Shown here: positions 17,026 through 25,830 of the stretch, in pieces
Layout: the number at the start of each line of letters is the position of its first letter
Numbering within the stretch: the stretch's first letter is position 1
From: Amycolatopsis australiensis
Lineage (GTDB): Bacteria > Actinomycetota > Actinomycetes > Mycobacteriales > Pseudonocardiaceae
DNA: 64,000 bases
Assembly (NCBI RefSeq): GCF_900119165.1
Contig: NZ_FPJG01000006.1
Location: forward strand, 8,842,001 to 8,906,000
Direction: 5' to 3'
Program-made: the position numbers and the translations under genes
The notes under the pieces: generated by a model
The model's input: only the letters and a program-made list of their open reading frames with translations
Told to the model about the DNA's origin: nothing
The model's database searches: none

Positions 17026-17133
17026 TGGCCCTCCCTGTCACCGGGGATGCGACGTGCGCGCGCCACCCCCGGTTCCCCTGTGCGGGATTCAGCCTAGACC
17101 ACGATCCGTACCCCGGTGGGCGAATTGCCGGAC

Positions 17134-17943
17134 TCAGCCGGTGATCTTCGTGAGCCAGCCGCGGTCCTGCCAGGACACGATCGCGCCGTTCGCGGTCACC
17201 GTCGGCGTGCCGAAGCCGCTCTGCCCGTTGCCGAAGTCCTGCGCCAGCTTCGGATCGTTCTCGATCTGCTGGAACGCGGCGTTCAGCTGCTGGTCGTACG
17301 TCCCGGCGTCGACCGTCCGGGCGAACGCCGGATCGGTGATGCCGACGTCCTGGCCGAGCTTGATCAGCTGCGCCTTGTCGTAGCCCCGCTTGCCCTCCTC
17401 GGGCTGGTTCGCGAACAGCGCGTCGTGGAACTGGAGGAACTTGCCGGCGTCGGCCGCGGCGAGCGCCGCGTTCGCCGAGTCGAGCGAGTAGCCGGGCGGG
17501 TCGGAGCGGTCGTTGAGCAGCGGCACCATGTGGTAGCGCACCTGCAGCTTGCCGTCGTTGATGGCCTGCTCGATCTGGCTCTTGTAGGTCTTCTCGAACT
17601 GGCCGCAGATCGGGCAGAGGAAGTCGGCGTAGACGTCGATCGAGGCCTTCGCGCCCGGCTTGCCGACGGTGACGACGACACCGTCACGCTTCTGCGTGAC
17701 GTCCCCGGCCAGCGAGCTGGTGGTCCGGCCCGGGTCGATGATCTGGCCCTCGGTCTTGTTCCGGTCCGCGATCGTCCAGATCACGCCGCCGATCACGAGC
17801 GCGGCCACGACGACCACGGCGGCGATCCCGATGATCCACTTCCGCCGGTCGGACGACGCGCCCCTGGCCTGGGCCACCGCCCTCGCTCCCCCGGCCGGCG
17901 TGGCCTGACGACGCTTCCGAGCGGTCCGCTCAGCTCCACCCAC
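17134..17943 (-). CDS. Membrane-anchored DsbA-like thioredoxin-fold disulfide oxidoreductase
   Basis: A 269-residue protein with a basic cytoplasmic N-terminus, one membrane helix (IIGIAAVVVVAALVIGGVIW, residues 37-56), and an extracytoplasmic DsbA-type domain with the active site CPIC (Cys110-Cys113) in DVYADFLCPICGQFEK. A cis-Pro region appears near the end as GFGTPTVTANG. It should introduce or shuffle disulfides in exported proteins. It is encoded six bases downstream of a MauE/DoxX-type membrane protein with a Cys-rich loop, a frequent actinobacterial pairing in which the membrane partner probably passes electrons to or from the thioredoxin domain. Confidence 0.85.
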   Translation of the reverse strand: MGGAERTARKRRQATPAGGARAVAQARGASSDRRKWIIGIAAVVVVAALVIGGVIWTIADRNKTEGQIIDPGRTTSSLAGDVTQKRDGVVVTVGKPGAKASIDVYADFLCPICGQFEKTYKSQIEQAINDGKLQVRYHMVPLLNDRSDPPGYSLDSANAALAAADAGKFLQFHDALFANQPEEGKRGYDKAQLIKLGQDVGITDPAFARTVDAGTYDQQLNAAFQQIENDPKLAQDFGNGQSGFGTPTVTANGAIVSWQDRGWLTKITG

Positions 17944-17949
17944 TGTGTA

Positions 17950-18477
17950 TCAGTTCCCTTCCGCGATACCCGAGTAGTCGTGCCCGGGCTCGGCAGAGTT
18001 CCCGCGACCCCGCGCGAGCCAGCCGTCGAGCGACAGCCACGTGCGCGGGCGCGCCAGCAGCCAGACCGCGAGCAGCGCGAACCCGGTGTCGCGGAGGATC
18101 TCCTGCGGGTACTCGGTCTGTCCCGCCGCCACCTGGCCGCCGCCGCCGAAGCACCCGCAGTCGATGCTCAGCCCGCGCGCCCACGACTGGGCGATCCCGG
18201 CGACGAGCAGCACGAGCAGCACCAGCGCGGCGCCGGCGGCCCAGCGGGTCGCCAGGCCGGCGAGCAGGAACAGCCCCAGCACGAGTTCGACGAGGGGCAA
18301 CGCGATGGCCACCACGTTGGCGAGTGCGTCCGGCAGCACGTCGTAGGCCTTCACGGCGATCAGCGTCTGCCCGGGATCCGCCAGCTTCAGCGCACCGGAA
18401 ACCAGCCAGACGGCCGCCAGCCCGAGCCGGGCGAGCGTGCCGACGGCGTCCAGCACGGGTTGGGACGGTCGCACCAC
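17950..18477 (-). CDS. MauE/DoxX-family redox-associated membrane protein
   Basis: A 175-residue protein with four hydrophobic segments (for example ALANVVAIALPLVELVLGLFLLAG and GAALVLLVLLVAGIAQSW) and a loop carrying the cysteine motif DCGCFGG. MauE was named for methylamine dehydrogenase maturation, but relatives occur widely beside DsbA- or thioredoxin-like genes and are thought to move reducing equivalents across the membrane. The start is a GTG doublet at 18475-18477. The gene runs directly into the DsbA-like gene, and the 67-base gap to the divergent lipoprotein gene must hold its promoter. Confidence 0.85.
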   Translation of the reverse strand: MVRPSQPVLDAVGTLARLGLAAVWLVSGALKLADPGQTLIAVKAYDVLPDALANVVAIALPLVELVLGLFLLAGLATRWAAGAALVLLVLLVAGIAQSWARGLSIDCGCFGGGGQVAAGQTEYPQEILRDTGFALLAVWLLARPRTWLSLDGWLARGRGNSAEPGHDYSGIAEGN

Positions 18478-18544
18478 GCGCTTAGGCTAACGGGAGGACC
18501 TGAGAACTTCGTGAGGGCAGGGCAGCGGCGGAGGGAGCGGCTGG

Positions 18545-19375
18545 ATGCGGTGGCGCACGCTCCTCGGCTCGGCGTTGCTGCTGGTCACGGCGTCGGGGTG
18601 CGGTCCGAGCCACGTCTCGCCGACCGACTCGCTGGTGACCCGAGCCAGTGCCACGGATCACCTGACGATCGGCATCCGGTTCGACGCGCCGGGGCTGTCC
18701 GAGCACACCGTCGACGGCCGGTTCGTCGGGTTCGACGTCGACGTCGCGACTTTCGTCGCATCGGAGCTGGGCGTCGCCGCGAAGGACATCACCTGGCGCG
18801 AGACGACGTCGGCGACCCGCGAGACCGACCTCACTTCCGGCGCGGTCGACCTGGTCGTCGCGACCTATTCGATCACCGACAAGCGCAAGCAGGTCGTGTC
18901 GTTCGCCGGGCCGTACTTCACCACCGGGCAGGACCTGCTGGTGCGGCGCACGTCCCCGGACATCACCGGCCCCGAGGCGCTCAACGGGCGGCGGCTGTGC
19001 TCGGTCGCCGGGTCGACGCCCGCGCAGCAGGTGAAGGACAAGTTCGCCCAGGCCGTCCAGCTGGTCGAGTACCCGCGGTACCCGGACTGCGTGACCGCGC
19101 TGCTCGCCGGCCAGATCGACGCGGTGACGACCGACGGGGTGATCCTCGCCGGCTACGTGGCGCGCGACCCGGAGCTGCTGCAGGTCGTCGGGAAGCCGTT
19201 TTCGAAGGAGAATTACGGTGTGGGGCTGCGCAAAGGTGACACGCAGGGCGTGCACGCGGTCGACGACGCCATCCGCAAGATGATCTCCTCCGGGGAATGG
19301 CTGCGCTCGCTCAACGCGAACATCGGGCCGTCCGGATACCAGCTGCCGCCGCCGCCCGAGGTCACCGAGAAGTGA
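18545..19375 (+). CDS. ABC-type glutamate/polar amino acid-binding lipoprotein
   Basis: A 276-residue family 3 solute-binding protein. The N-terminus has a hydrophobic stretch and lipobox (LVTASGC), so the mature protein is anchored through Cys19-Cys20. Family signatures include FVGFDVDVATFVASELG, TDLTSGAVDLVVATYSITDKRKQVVSFAGPYF and YPDCVTALLAGQIDAVTTD. Related proteins (GluB type) bind glutamate, aspartate or glutamine for uptake. No permease or ATPase genes are nearby, so it is an orphan binding protein. Its stop overlaps the hrpB start (GTGA, 19372-19375), a coupling with no obvious functional logic. Confidence 0.85.
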   Translation: MRWRTLLGSALLLVTASGCGPSHVSPTDSLVTRASATDHLTIGIRFDAPGLSEHTVDGRFVGFDVDVATFVASELGVAAKDITWRETTSATRETDLTSGAVDLVVATYSITDKRKQVVSFAGPYFTTGQDLLVRRTSPDITGPEALNGRRLCSVAGSTPAQQVKDKFAQAVQLVEYPRYPDCVTALLAGQIDAVTTDGVILAGYVARDPELLQVVGKPFSKENYGVGLRKGDTQGVHAVDDAIRKMISSGEWLRSLNANIGPSGYQLPPPPEVTEK

Positions 19376-21939
19376 AGCTACCCGACCTGCCCGTCCGCGC
19401 TGTCTTGCCGGACGTCCTCACCGCGCTGGACACGCACGGCACCGCGGTGCTCGTCGCGCCGCCGGGGACCGGGAAGACGACGCTGGTTCCGCTCGCACTG
19501 GCTGATTCCGGCGGCCGGGTCGTCGTCGCCGAGCCCCGGCGGCTGGCAGCGCGGGCCGCGGCGGCGCGGATGGCCGCGTTGCTGGGTGAGCCGGTCGGCG
19601 AGACGGTCGGGTACGCCGTGCGCGGCGACCGGAAGGTGTCGGCGCGGACCCGGATCGAGGTCGTGACGTCCGGGCTGCTGGTGCGGCGCGTGCAGGGCGA
19701 CCCCGAGCTGCCCGGGGTGTCGACCGTGCTGCTCGACGAGTGCCACGAGCGGCACCTGGACGCGGACCTGCTGCTGGCGCTGCTGCTGGACGTCCGGGCG
19801 GGGCTGCGCGAGGACCTCCGGCTGCTGGCGACGTCGGCGACGGTGGCCGCGGGCCGTCTTTCCACACTTCTGGGTGATGCTCCGGTGATCACGGCGACGG
19901 CGCCGAGCTATCCGGTGACGTTCTCGTACGTGCCGCCTGCGCGCGGCGAGCGGATCGAGGCGTGCGTGGCCAGGGCGGTGCGCACCGCCCTGGCGTCCGG
20001 GGAGGGCGACGTCCTGGCGTTCCTGCCGGGCGCGGGCGAGATCGCGCGGACGGCGAAGCTGCTGCCGTCGTCCGATGTGGACGTCCTGCCGCTGCACGGG
20101 CGGCTTTCGGCGGCGCACCAGGACGAGGCGCTGCGGCCGCGTGCGCGCCGGCGGGTCGTGCTGGCGACGGCGGTGGCGGAATCGAGCCTGACCGTCCCGG
20201 GCGTGCGGGCGGTGGTGGACTCCGGGCTGGCGCGCGTGCCGCGGGTCGACCACCGGCGCGGCCTGCCGGGCCTGGCGACGGTCCGTGTGTCGGCGGCGGT
20301 GGCGACGCAGCGGGCGGGCCGCGCGGGCCGCGAGGCGCCGGGCCGGGCGTACCGCTGCTGGGCGGAGAACGAGCAGGCGCTGCTCCCGGCGTACCCGGAG
20401 CCGGAGATCCGCACGGCCGAGCTGGCGCGGCTGGCGCTGGAACTGGCGTGCTGGTCGACCCCGGACGGCAGCGGGCTGGCGTGGTGGGACCCGCCGGGCG
20501 AGGGAGCGCTGGCGGCGGGCCGGGCACTGCTGGCGACACTGGGCGCAACGGATGCCGCGGGAACGGTGACGCCGCGCGGCCGGAAGATGGCGGAGCTGGG
20601 ACTGCACCCGAGGCTGGCCCGGGCACTACTGGACGGCGCGGCGGAGGTGGGCGCGAGGAACGCGGCGGAGGTGGTGGCCCTGCTGGACGCGGGGGCAACG
20701 CTGACGGACGTGGAAGCCGAGCTGAGACGCCTCCGCACAGCGGCCGACGAGGGTTCGCGACGCTGGAAACGCGAGGCGCGGCGGCTGGAGGGCCTGGTGC
20801 CGGACCGCGAAAGCGACCGAGCGACGGAGAGCTGGGCGCCGGACCGCGGAACCTCCCGCCGGCTTGAAGGCTCCACGCCAGGCCGCGAGACCATCCGGCC
20901 GACGGAGCACGCGGCGCCGAGCCGCCGCGGCGGCGACCGGCCGCCCGCCGACCGCGCCGGCGCCGAACCCGGCCGTAGTGGGCGGACCGGCTCCGGAAAG
21001 CCGGATCCCGCGCTGGTCGTCGCCCTCGCGCATCCCGAGCGGCTTGCCCGGCGGCGGCCCGGGACCGCTGCCGTCTACCTCATGGCCGGCGGGACCGCCG
21101 CCGAACTCCCGCCCGGCAGTGGTCTCGACTCCGAATGGCTGGCCGTCGCCGAGGCCACGCGGGATCCCGGGCGCGTCCACGGCACCATCCGGCTCGCCGC
21201 GGCCGCCGACGAAGCACTCGCCCGCCGCGTCACTCCGGTGTCCGAAGTGGACGAAGTCACCTGGGACGGGGACGTTGTCGCCCGGCGCGTGCGGAAGCTC
21301 GGCGCCATCGTCCTGTCCGAGAAGCCCCTCCAGGACGCGGACGTCCGCGACGCCCTCGTCACCGGCCTGCGCGAGAACGGCCTCGGCCTCCTGAAGTGGT
21401 CCGCCGACGCCACCCGGCTCCGCGAACGGATGGCCTTCCTCCACCGCGTTCTCGGCGCGCCGTGGCCGGCCGTCGACGACGCCACCTTGCTGTCCGATGT
21501 GGACAGCTGGCTGGATCTGTCCCGCGCCCGGCGGAAAGCCGACCTCGGCACCATCGACGCCGGCGCCGCGCTGAAGGCCCTGCTCCCGTGGCCGGAAGCC
21601 GCGAAACTCGACGAACTGGCCCCGGACCGGCTCGAAGTCCCCTCCGGGTCGCACATCCGCGTCGACTACCGCGGCGACCAGCCCGTCCTCGCCGTCAAGC
21701 TGCAGGAAACCTTCGGCTGGACCGAAACGCCCAAGCTCGCCGGCGGGCGCGTCCCGGTCCTGCTGCACCTGCTCTCCCCCGCCGGCCGCCCGGCGGCGAT
21801 CACCGCGGACCTCGCGGGCTTCTGGACCACCGGCTATCCGGCCGTGCGCGCGGACCTGCGCGGCCGCTACCCGAAGCACCCGTGGCCCGAGGACCCGGCC
21901 ACCGCCGTCCCGACCCGGCACACCCGCCGCCGCGGCTGA
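19372..21939 (+). CDS. hrpB: ATP-dependent RNA helicase HrpB (DEAH type)
   Basis: An 855-residue superfamily 2 helicase. Motifs are APPGTGKTTLVPLAL (Walker A), DECHERHLDADLLLALL (DEAH-like motif II, here DECH), TSATVA (motif III), and ATQRAGRAGREAPGRAYR (motif VI). The C-terminal HrpB-specific region ends with GYPAVRADLRGRYPKHPWPEDP. Around residues 475-543 there is a charged, repetitive insertion (RRLEGLVPDRES, then RRLEGSTPGRET) interrupting the usual junction between helicase core and C-terminal domain. HrpB is widespread and conserved, but its RNA substrate is not established. The start is a GTG overlapping the lipoprotein stop. Confidence 0.9.
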   Translation: MKLPDLPVRAVLPDVLTALDTHGTAVLVAPPGTGKTTLVPLALADSGGRVVVAEPRRLAARAAAARMAALLGEPVGETVGYAVRGDRKVSARTRIEVVTSGLLVRRVQGDPELPGVSTVLLDECHERHLDADLLLALLLDVRAGLREDLRLLATSATVAAGRLSTLLGDAPVITATAPSYPVTFSYVPPARGERIEACVARAVRTALASGEGDVLAFLPGAGEIARTAKLLPSSDVDVLPLHGRLSAAHQDEALRPRARRRVVLATAVAESSLTVPGVRAVVDSGLARVPRVDHRRGLPGLATVRVSAAVATQRAGRAGREAPGRAYRCWAENEQALLPAYPEPEIRTAELARLALELACWSTPDGSGLAWWDPPGEGALAAGRALLATLGATDAAGTVTPRGRKMAELGLHPRLARALLDGAAEVGARNAAEVVALLDAGATLTDVEAELRRLRTAADEGSRRWKREARRLEGLVPDRESDRATESWAPDRGTSRRLEGSTPGRETIRPTEHAAPSRRGGDRPPADRAGAEPGRSGRTGSGKPDPALVVALAHPERLARRRPGTAAVYLMAGGTAAELPPGSGLDSEWLAVAEATRDPGRVHGTIRLAAAADEALARRVTPVSEVDEVTWDGDVVARRVRKLGAIVLSEKPLQDADVRDALVTGLRENGLGLLKWSADATRLRERMAFLHRVLGAPWPAVDDATLLSDVDSWLDLSRARRKADLGTIDAGAALKALLPWPEAAKLDELAPDRLEVPSGSHIRVDYRGDQPVLAVKLQETFGWTETPKLAGGRVPVLLHLLSPAGRPAAITADLAGFWTTGYPAVRADLRGRYPKHPWPEDPATAVPTRHTRRRG

Positions 21940-21959
21940 CCCCCGCCGAAAGTCGGGGG
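21940..21959 (+). terminator. Possible weak terminator after hrpB
   Basis: A 6-bp CCCCCG/CGGGGG stem (21940-21945 with 21954-21959) with an 8-base loop follows immediately after the hrpB stop. There is no T-run, so its strength is doubtful. It lies 76 bases before the ABC ATPase start. Confidence 0.35.
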
Positions 21960-22034
21960 CGGGCCGCGACCGTCGTCCGATGCCCGCGCACCGCCGCGGA
22001 CCGCAGACTTCCGGAGAACGAACCGGGAGGCATC

Positions 22035-22949
22035 GTGATCACCCTCAGAGGACTGACCAAACGCTACGGGGAAAAGACCGTCGTCGACGCGCTCACCTGC
22101 GACGTCGCCCCGGGCCAGGTGACCGGCTTCCTCGGCCCGAACGGCGCCGGGAAGTCGACGACCATGCGGATGACCGTCGGGCTCGACCACCCGCAGGCCG
22201 GCGAAGCGCTGGTCGGCGGGAAGCGCTACGCCGGGTTGCGGCACCCGCTGCGCGAGGTCGGCGCGCTGCTCGACGCCAAGGCGCTGCACCCGGGCCGCAG
22301 CGCCGGGAAGCACCTCAGGGCGATGGCGCGCAGCAACGGGATCCCGGTGAGCCGGGTCGAAGAGGTTCTCGCGACGGTCGGGCTTTCGGACGTCGCCGGC
22401 AAACGGGCCGGGCAGTTCTCGCTCGGCATGGGCCAGCGGCTCGGCATCGCGGGCGCGCTGCTCGGCGACCCCGGCATCCTGATGTTCGACGAGCCGGTCA
22501 ACGGCCTCGACCCGGACGGCGTCCGCTGGGTCCGGCAGCTGATGCGCTCGCTCGCGGCCGAGGGCCGGACGGTGTTCGTCTCCAGCCACCTGATGAGCGA
22601 GATGCAGCTGACGGCCGACCACCTCGTCGTCATCGGCAAAGGCAGGCTGCTGGCCGACGCGCCGGTCGCGGAGTTCATCGCGGGCCACTCCCGCACGACG
22701 GTCTCGGTCCGCGTCCCGGCGGACGCCGAGCGCGCCGCGCTGGATCGGCGGCTGCGCGCGGAAGGCGGCGTGACGCACGCGGGCGAGCCGGGCGAGCTGG
22801 TGGTGGAAAACCTGGCCGTCCCTCGCGTCGGCGACCTCGTGCACGAGCTCGGCATCCGGGTGCACGGGCTCACCGAGCGGACGGCGTCGCTGGAGCAGGC
22901 GTACATGGAACTGACCGCTTCTTCGGTGGAATACGGGGTGTCGGCATGA
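22035..22949 (+). CDS. ABC transporter ATP-binding protein
   Basis: A 304-residue ATPase starting at GTG behind a strong GGGAGG site. Motifs are GPNGAGKSTTMRM (Walker A), QFSLGMGQRLGIAGALLGDP (a signature variant, FSLGMGQ), ILMFDEPVNGLDPDGVRW (Walker B) and SSHLMSEMQ (H-loop). The C-terminal extension after residue 215 is typical of DrrA/CcmA-type exporters. With the permease gene overlapping by four bases (ATGA) it forms a two-component ABC-2 type exporter at the membrane. The substrate is unknown; small hydrophobic compounds or antibiotics are common for the class. Confidence 0.88.
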   Translation: MITLRGLTKRYGEKTVVDALTCDVAPGQVTGFLGPNGAGKSTTMRMTVGLDHPQAGEALVGGKRYAGLRHPLREVGALLDAKALHPGRSAGKHLRAMARSNGIPVSRVEEVLATVGLSDVAGKRAGQFSLGMGQRLGIAGALLGDPGILMFDEPVNGLDPDGVRWVRQLMRSLAAEGRTVFVSSHLMSEMQLTADHLVVIGKGRLLADAPVAEFIAGHSRTTVSVRVPADAERAALDRRLRAEGGVTHAGEPGELVVENLAVPRVGDLVHELGIRVHGLTERTASLEQAYMELTASSVEYGVSA

Positions 22950-23725
22950 CGGACGTACGCAGCGGCGGCCTGCCCGGCGCGGTGGCCGCGGAGTGGACGA
23001 AGTTCTGGTCGGTCTGGGCGACGTGGTGGTGCCTGGCGGGCGCGACGGCGCTGATGCTGGGCTACAGCACGCTGTCGGCGATCGCCCAGCGCTACGACGG
23101 CGACCAGCCGATGGCCGCGCCCACGATCGCCATCGGCGGTGGCTTCTACCTGGCGCAGTTCGCGGTGATCGCGGTGGCGACACTGTTCGTGACGAGCGAG
23201 TACACCGGCGGCGGCATCCGTTCGACGCTGCTGTGGACACCGGTGCGCCCGCACGTCGCCGTCGCGAAGGCCGTGGTGCTGCTGCCGGTGCTGTTCGCGT
23301 CGGGAGTCGTTCTGTCTTCCGCCGCAACGGTGCTGGCGGGCGCGGTGAAGGACGGCCACGGCCTGCCGTCGAGTTTTTCCGCGGCCGTCACGGCGGCGGT
23401 GGGCACGGGCGGGTATTTTGCGCTGCTGGGCGTGTTGTGCACGGGTCTGGGCTGGACGCTGCGGAGCGCGGCGGGCACGCTGGTGTCGGTGATCGTGCTG
23501 CTGGTGCCGGTGCCGCTGATCGTGGGCTCGCTGGGACTGCCGGAGCTGGTGCCGTACTTCCCGGGCATCGCGGGCGTGAACGCGATGGTGGAGTCCGGGC
23601 AGCCCAATCCGGTGACGCAGGCGGTGGCGCCGTACGCGCCGTGGGCGGCCCTGCTGATCTGCGCGGTGTGGGCGGCAGCGGCGCTGCTGGCGGGCGGAAC
23701 GGTGTTGCGCCGCCGCGACGCCTGA
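22946..23725 (+). CDS. ABC-2 type transporter permease
   Basis: A 259-residue membrane protein with about six hydrophobic segments, including WWCLAGATALMLGYSTL, FYLAQFAVIAVATLFVTSEY, VVLLPVLFASGVVLSSAATVLAG and LLICAVWAAAALLAGGTVLRRR. The cytoplasmic start AAEWTKFWSVWATWW and the TSEYTGGGIRSTL block are characteristic of ABC-2 permeases encoded with DrrA-like ATPases in actinomycetes. It overlaps the ATPase gene by four bases. After it comes a long non-coding stretch, so this gene ends the operon. Confidence 0.85.
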   Translation: MTDVRSGGLPGAVAAEWTKFWSVWATWWCLAGATALMLGYSTLSAIAQRYDGDQPMAAPTIAIGGGFYLAQFAVIAVATLFVTSEYTGGGIRSTLLWTPVRPHVAVAKAVVLLPVLFASGVVLSSAATVLAGAVKDGHGLPSSFSAAVTAAVGTGGYFALLGVLCTGLGWTLRSAAGTLVSVIVLLVPVPLIVGSLGLPELVPYFPGIAGVNAMVESGQPNPVTQAVAPYAPWAALLICAVWAAAALLAGGTVLRRRDA

Positions 23726-24095
23726 CCCGGTCCGCGGGCCGCAGCGCCTTGGGTCCGAACCGGGCCCCGTGGTCGACCACGGCTTCCAGCCGCTGCGTGC
23801 TGGGCGAAGCGCACATCGAGCAGGCCGCAGTCGCAAGCCGCCAAGCCCATCCGGCCCGCGAGCGAGCCTCGCGGCCCGGCCGCAGCCGCGATCACGGGCC
23901 ACCAAGCACCCGACTCCCGCGAGCGGGCAACACCCGCGCCCACACCGAGACCCGAAGGCCACCAAGGCGCCTTTGACGCGGTCCGCCGGTTCGGGTGGCA
24001 GGGGGTTGGCGGTGGCCGGGGCGAAGCGGGAGGCCGGGTCGCCGACGGTCGGGAAAGCCGCGGTCAGCGCCCCACCCGGCCTCGCGAGCGGGCCG
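23726..24095. other. Intergenic stretch with short repeat-like words but no supported gene
   Basis: These 370 bases separate the permease stop from the convergent TetR stop. Open frames exist, but their translations are compositionally biased and unlike any family. The segment near 23964-23992 (GGCCACCAAGGCGCCTTTGACGC) shares the core ACCAAGGCG-CCTT with the tandem palindromic element at 41786-41872, so it may be a decayed or single-unit copy. Several short GC-rich inverted repeats (such as CGCGAGCG/CCTCGCG near 23860) could end transcription from both sides. Confidence 0.4.
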
Positions 24096-24635
24096 CTAAC
24101 CCACGCCGATGCCCGCGAGGATCTCCCGTGCACTGGCCACCAGCGACTCCCGTGGAGGCATCCGGGACGCCCCGGCCAGCGCGCCGAAGATCGTGCCTTC
24201 CATCCAATCGACCAGCAGCGTCGCGTGCCGCACCGGATCCGCCGAGCCCGCCGCCGCCAGGACCTCCGCCGCGCGGCTGCGGATCGCCGCTCCGCCCTCG
24301 TCGTACGCTGGCCGCAGCTCCGGGCGGCGGGTGGCCTCCAGCGCGAACTCGTACCGTGCCAGCATCCGCGTGCGGCCCGGGCCCAGCGCCTCGGCCACGT
24401 ATCCCGCGACGAACTCCGCCAAGCCGCCCGGCGGTGGCGCGATCGCCACCCCGTCCAGTGCGGTGATCCGGTTGATCGTCAGCTCCAGCAGCGCCGCCCG
24501 GGTGCGCGCGTAGTAAGACGTCGAGCCCACCGGCAGGCCCGCCGCACGGTCGACCGCCCGGTGCGTCAGCCCGCGCATGCCCTCCGCCGCGATCACCGCG
24601 ATCGCCGCGTCGCCGATCCGGTCGATCCGTTCCAC
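24096..24635 (-). CDS. TetR-family transcriptional regulator
   Basis: A 179-residue regulator. The N-terminal helix-turn-helix reads GDAAIAVIAAEGMRGLTHRAVDRAAGLPVGSTSYYARTRAALLEL; the GSTSYYARTR recognition region is typical of TetR. The rest is an all-helical ligand domain. It is transcribed divergently from a FAD monooxygenase gene 49 bases away. The gap holds a perfect 8-bp inverted repeat (24642-24659), so it probably represses itself and the monooxygenase until a ligand binds; this is the standard layout for such pairs. Confidence 0.88.
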   Translation of the reverse strand: MERIDRIGDAAIAVIAAEGMRGLTHRAVDRAAGLPVGSTSYYARTRAALLELTINRITALDGVAIAPPPGGLAEFVAGYVAEALGPGRTRMLARYEFALEATRRPELRPAYDEGGAAIRSRAAEVLAAAGSADPVRHATLLVDWMEGTIFGALAGASRMPPRESLVASAREILAGIGVG

Positions 24636-24641
24636 ACGGGC

Positions 24642-24659
24642 ACTCTACAGGTGTAGAGT
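24642..24659. promoter_or_regulatory. Candidate TetR operator between regulator and monooxygenase
   Basis: ACTCTACA and TGTAGAGT form a perfect inverted repeat separated by GG, centred between the two divergent starts (24635 and 24685). Size and symmetry fit a TetR dimer site. The right arm includes TAGAGT, which could double as part of a -10 element for the monooxygenase, so binding would block RNA polymerase. Confidence 0.7.
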
Positions 24660-24684
24660 CCGCTGCGGATGTAGCGGAGGAGTC

Positions 24685-25830
24685 ATGCACGCAGTGGTGG
24701 CCGGCGGCGGCATCGGCGGCCTGAGCGCGGCCGCGGGACTGCACCGGATCGGCTGGGACGTCACCGTCCTCGAACGGGCACCCGAGTTCGGCGACGTCGG
24801 CGCCGGGATCTCCCTCTGGCCGAACGCCCTGCGCTGCCTCGACGAACTCGGCGTCGACCTCGGCGGCCACCTCGCCGCCCAGCACGACGGCGGGTTCCGG
24901 GACCGGCGCGGGCGGCGGGTCACCCGCTTCGACGCCGCCGCCTTCGAACGCCTGCACGGCCGCCCGCTCGGCACCATCCACCGGAAGGACCTCATCGCCG
25001 CGCTGATGGACGCCGTCCCGGCCGCGAGCCTCCGGACCGGCGCCGAAGTCACCGAAGTCCGCGAAGACGGCCTCGTCCGCTTCACCGGCGGAGAGCTGCA
25101 CGCCGACGTCGTCGTCGCCGCCGACGGCATCCGCAGCCCGATCCGCCGCGCCCTCTTCCCGCGGCACCCGGAACCCGTCTACACCGGCAGCACGGCGTTC
25201 CGCGGCATCACGAAGTACCCCGGAACCCGGCTGAGCACGAGCTTCGACCGCGGCACGGAGGTCGGCGTCATCCCGCTCAGCGGCGACGACGTCTACTGGT
25301 TCGTCTCCTACCTCACGCCGCCCGGCATCCGCCCCGGAGACCCGAAGCGGTATCTGCGCGAGAACTTCGGCGGCTGGCACGACCCCATCCCGGCCCTGAT
25401 CGACGCCACCCCGCCGGAAGCCGTGGTCCAGCACGACCTCTACTACCTGGCCACGCCGCTCGAGACGTACGTCCGCGGCCGCGTCGCGCTGCTCGGGGAC
25501 GCCGCCCACGCCATGCCGCCGTTCCTCGGCCAGGGCGGCTGCCAAGCCATCGAGGACGCGGTCGTCCTGGCCCACGAACTGTCCGAAAAGGACACGCTGA
25601 GCGCGCTTCGCAGCTACGACGCGAACCGGCGTCCGCGCAGCCAGAAGGTCGTCCGCGAGTCCGTCCGGATGGGCAAGCTCGCCGCGCAGCTGGCCAACCC
25701 GGTGGCGATAGCGCTGCGCACCGCGCTGCTGAAGGCGCTCCCGGCGAAGGTGACCGTCCAGGTGGGCCGGGGCATCACGGGGTGGCGGCCGCCGCGTCTG
25801 GCCCGGCCAGCCCCGCCTCGTACGCCGTGA
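24685..25830 (+). CDS. FAD-dependent aromatic-type monooxygenase
   Basis: A 381-residue flavoprotein of the PHBH/UbiH class. The Rossmann dinucleotide-binding motif opens the protein (GGGIGGLSAAAGL), the ADGIRSPIRR (DG-type) motif lies near residue 150, and the second FAD motif RVALLGDAAHAMPPFLGQGG follows near 270. It likely hydroxylates an aromatic or related substrate with NAD(P)H and O2. The start is set by CGGAGG seven bases upstream; a longer frame from 24577 would run through the operator and the divergent regulator start and is rejected. Its 3' end overlaps the convergent response-regulator gene by 56 bases. Confidence 0.87.
   Translation: MHAVVAGGGIGGLSAAAGLHRIGWDVTVLERAPEFGDVGAGISLWPNALRCLDELGVDLGGHLAAQHDGGFRDRRGRRVTRFDAAAFERLHGRPLGTIHRKDLIAALMDAVPAASLRTGAEVTEVREDGLVRFTGGELHADVVVAADGIRSPIRRALFPRHPEPVYTGSTAFRGITKYPGTRLSTSFDRGTEVGVIPLSGDDVYWFVSYLTPPGIRPGDPKRYLRENFGGWHDPIPALIDATPPEAVVQHDLYYLATPLETYVRGRVALLGDAAHAMPPFLGQGGCQAIEDAVVLAHELSEKDTLSALRSYDANRRPRSQKVVRESVRMGKLAAQLANPVAIALRTALLKALPAKVTVQVGRGITGWRPPRLARPAPPRTP

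Noticed and set aside
23726..24095. Coding frames of 140-265 codons
   Set aside because: They are shadows of the permease and regulator frames with Arg/Pro/Ala-rich translations and no motifs.
24577..24684. Longer N-terminus for the FAD monooxygenase
   Set aside because: It would overlap the divergent TetR start and its operator, and the Rossmann motif begins properly at 24685 behind a good ribosome-binding site.
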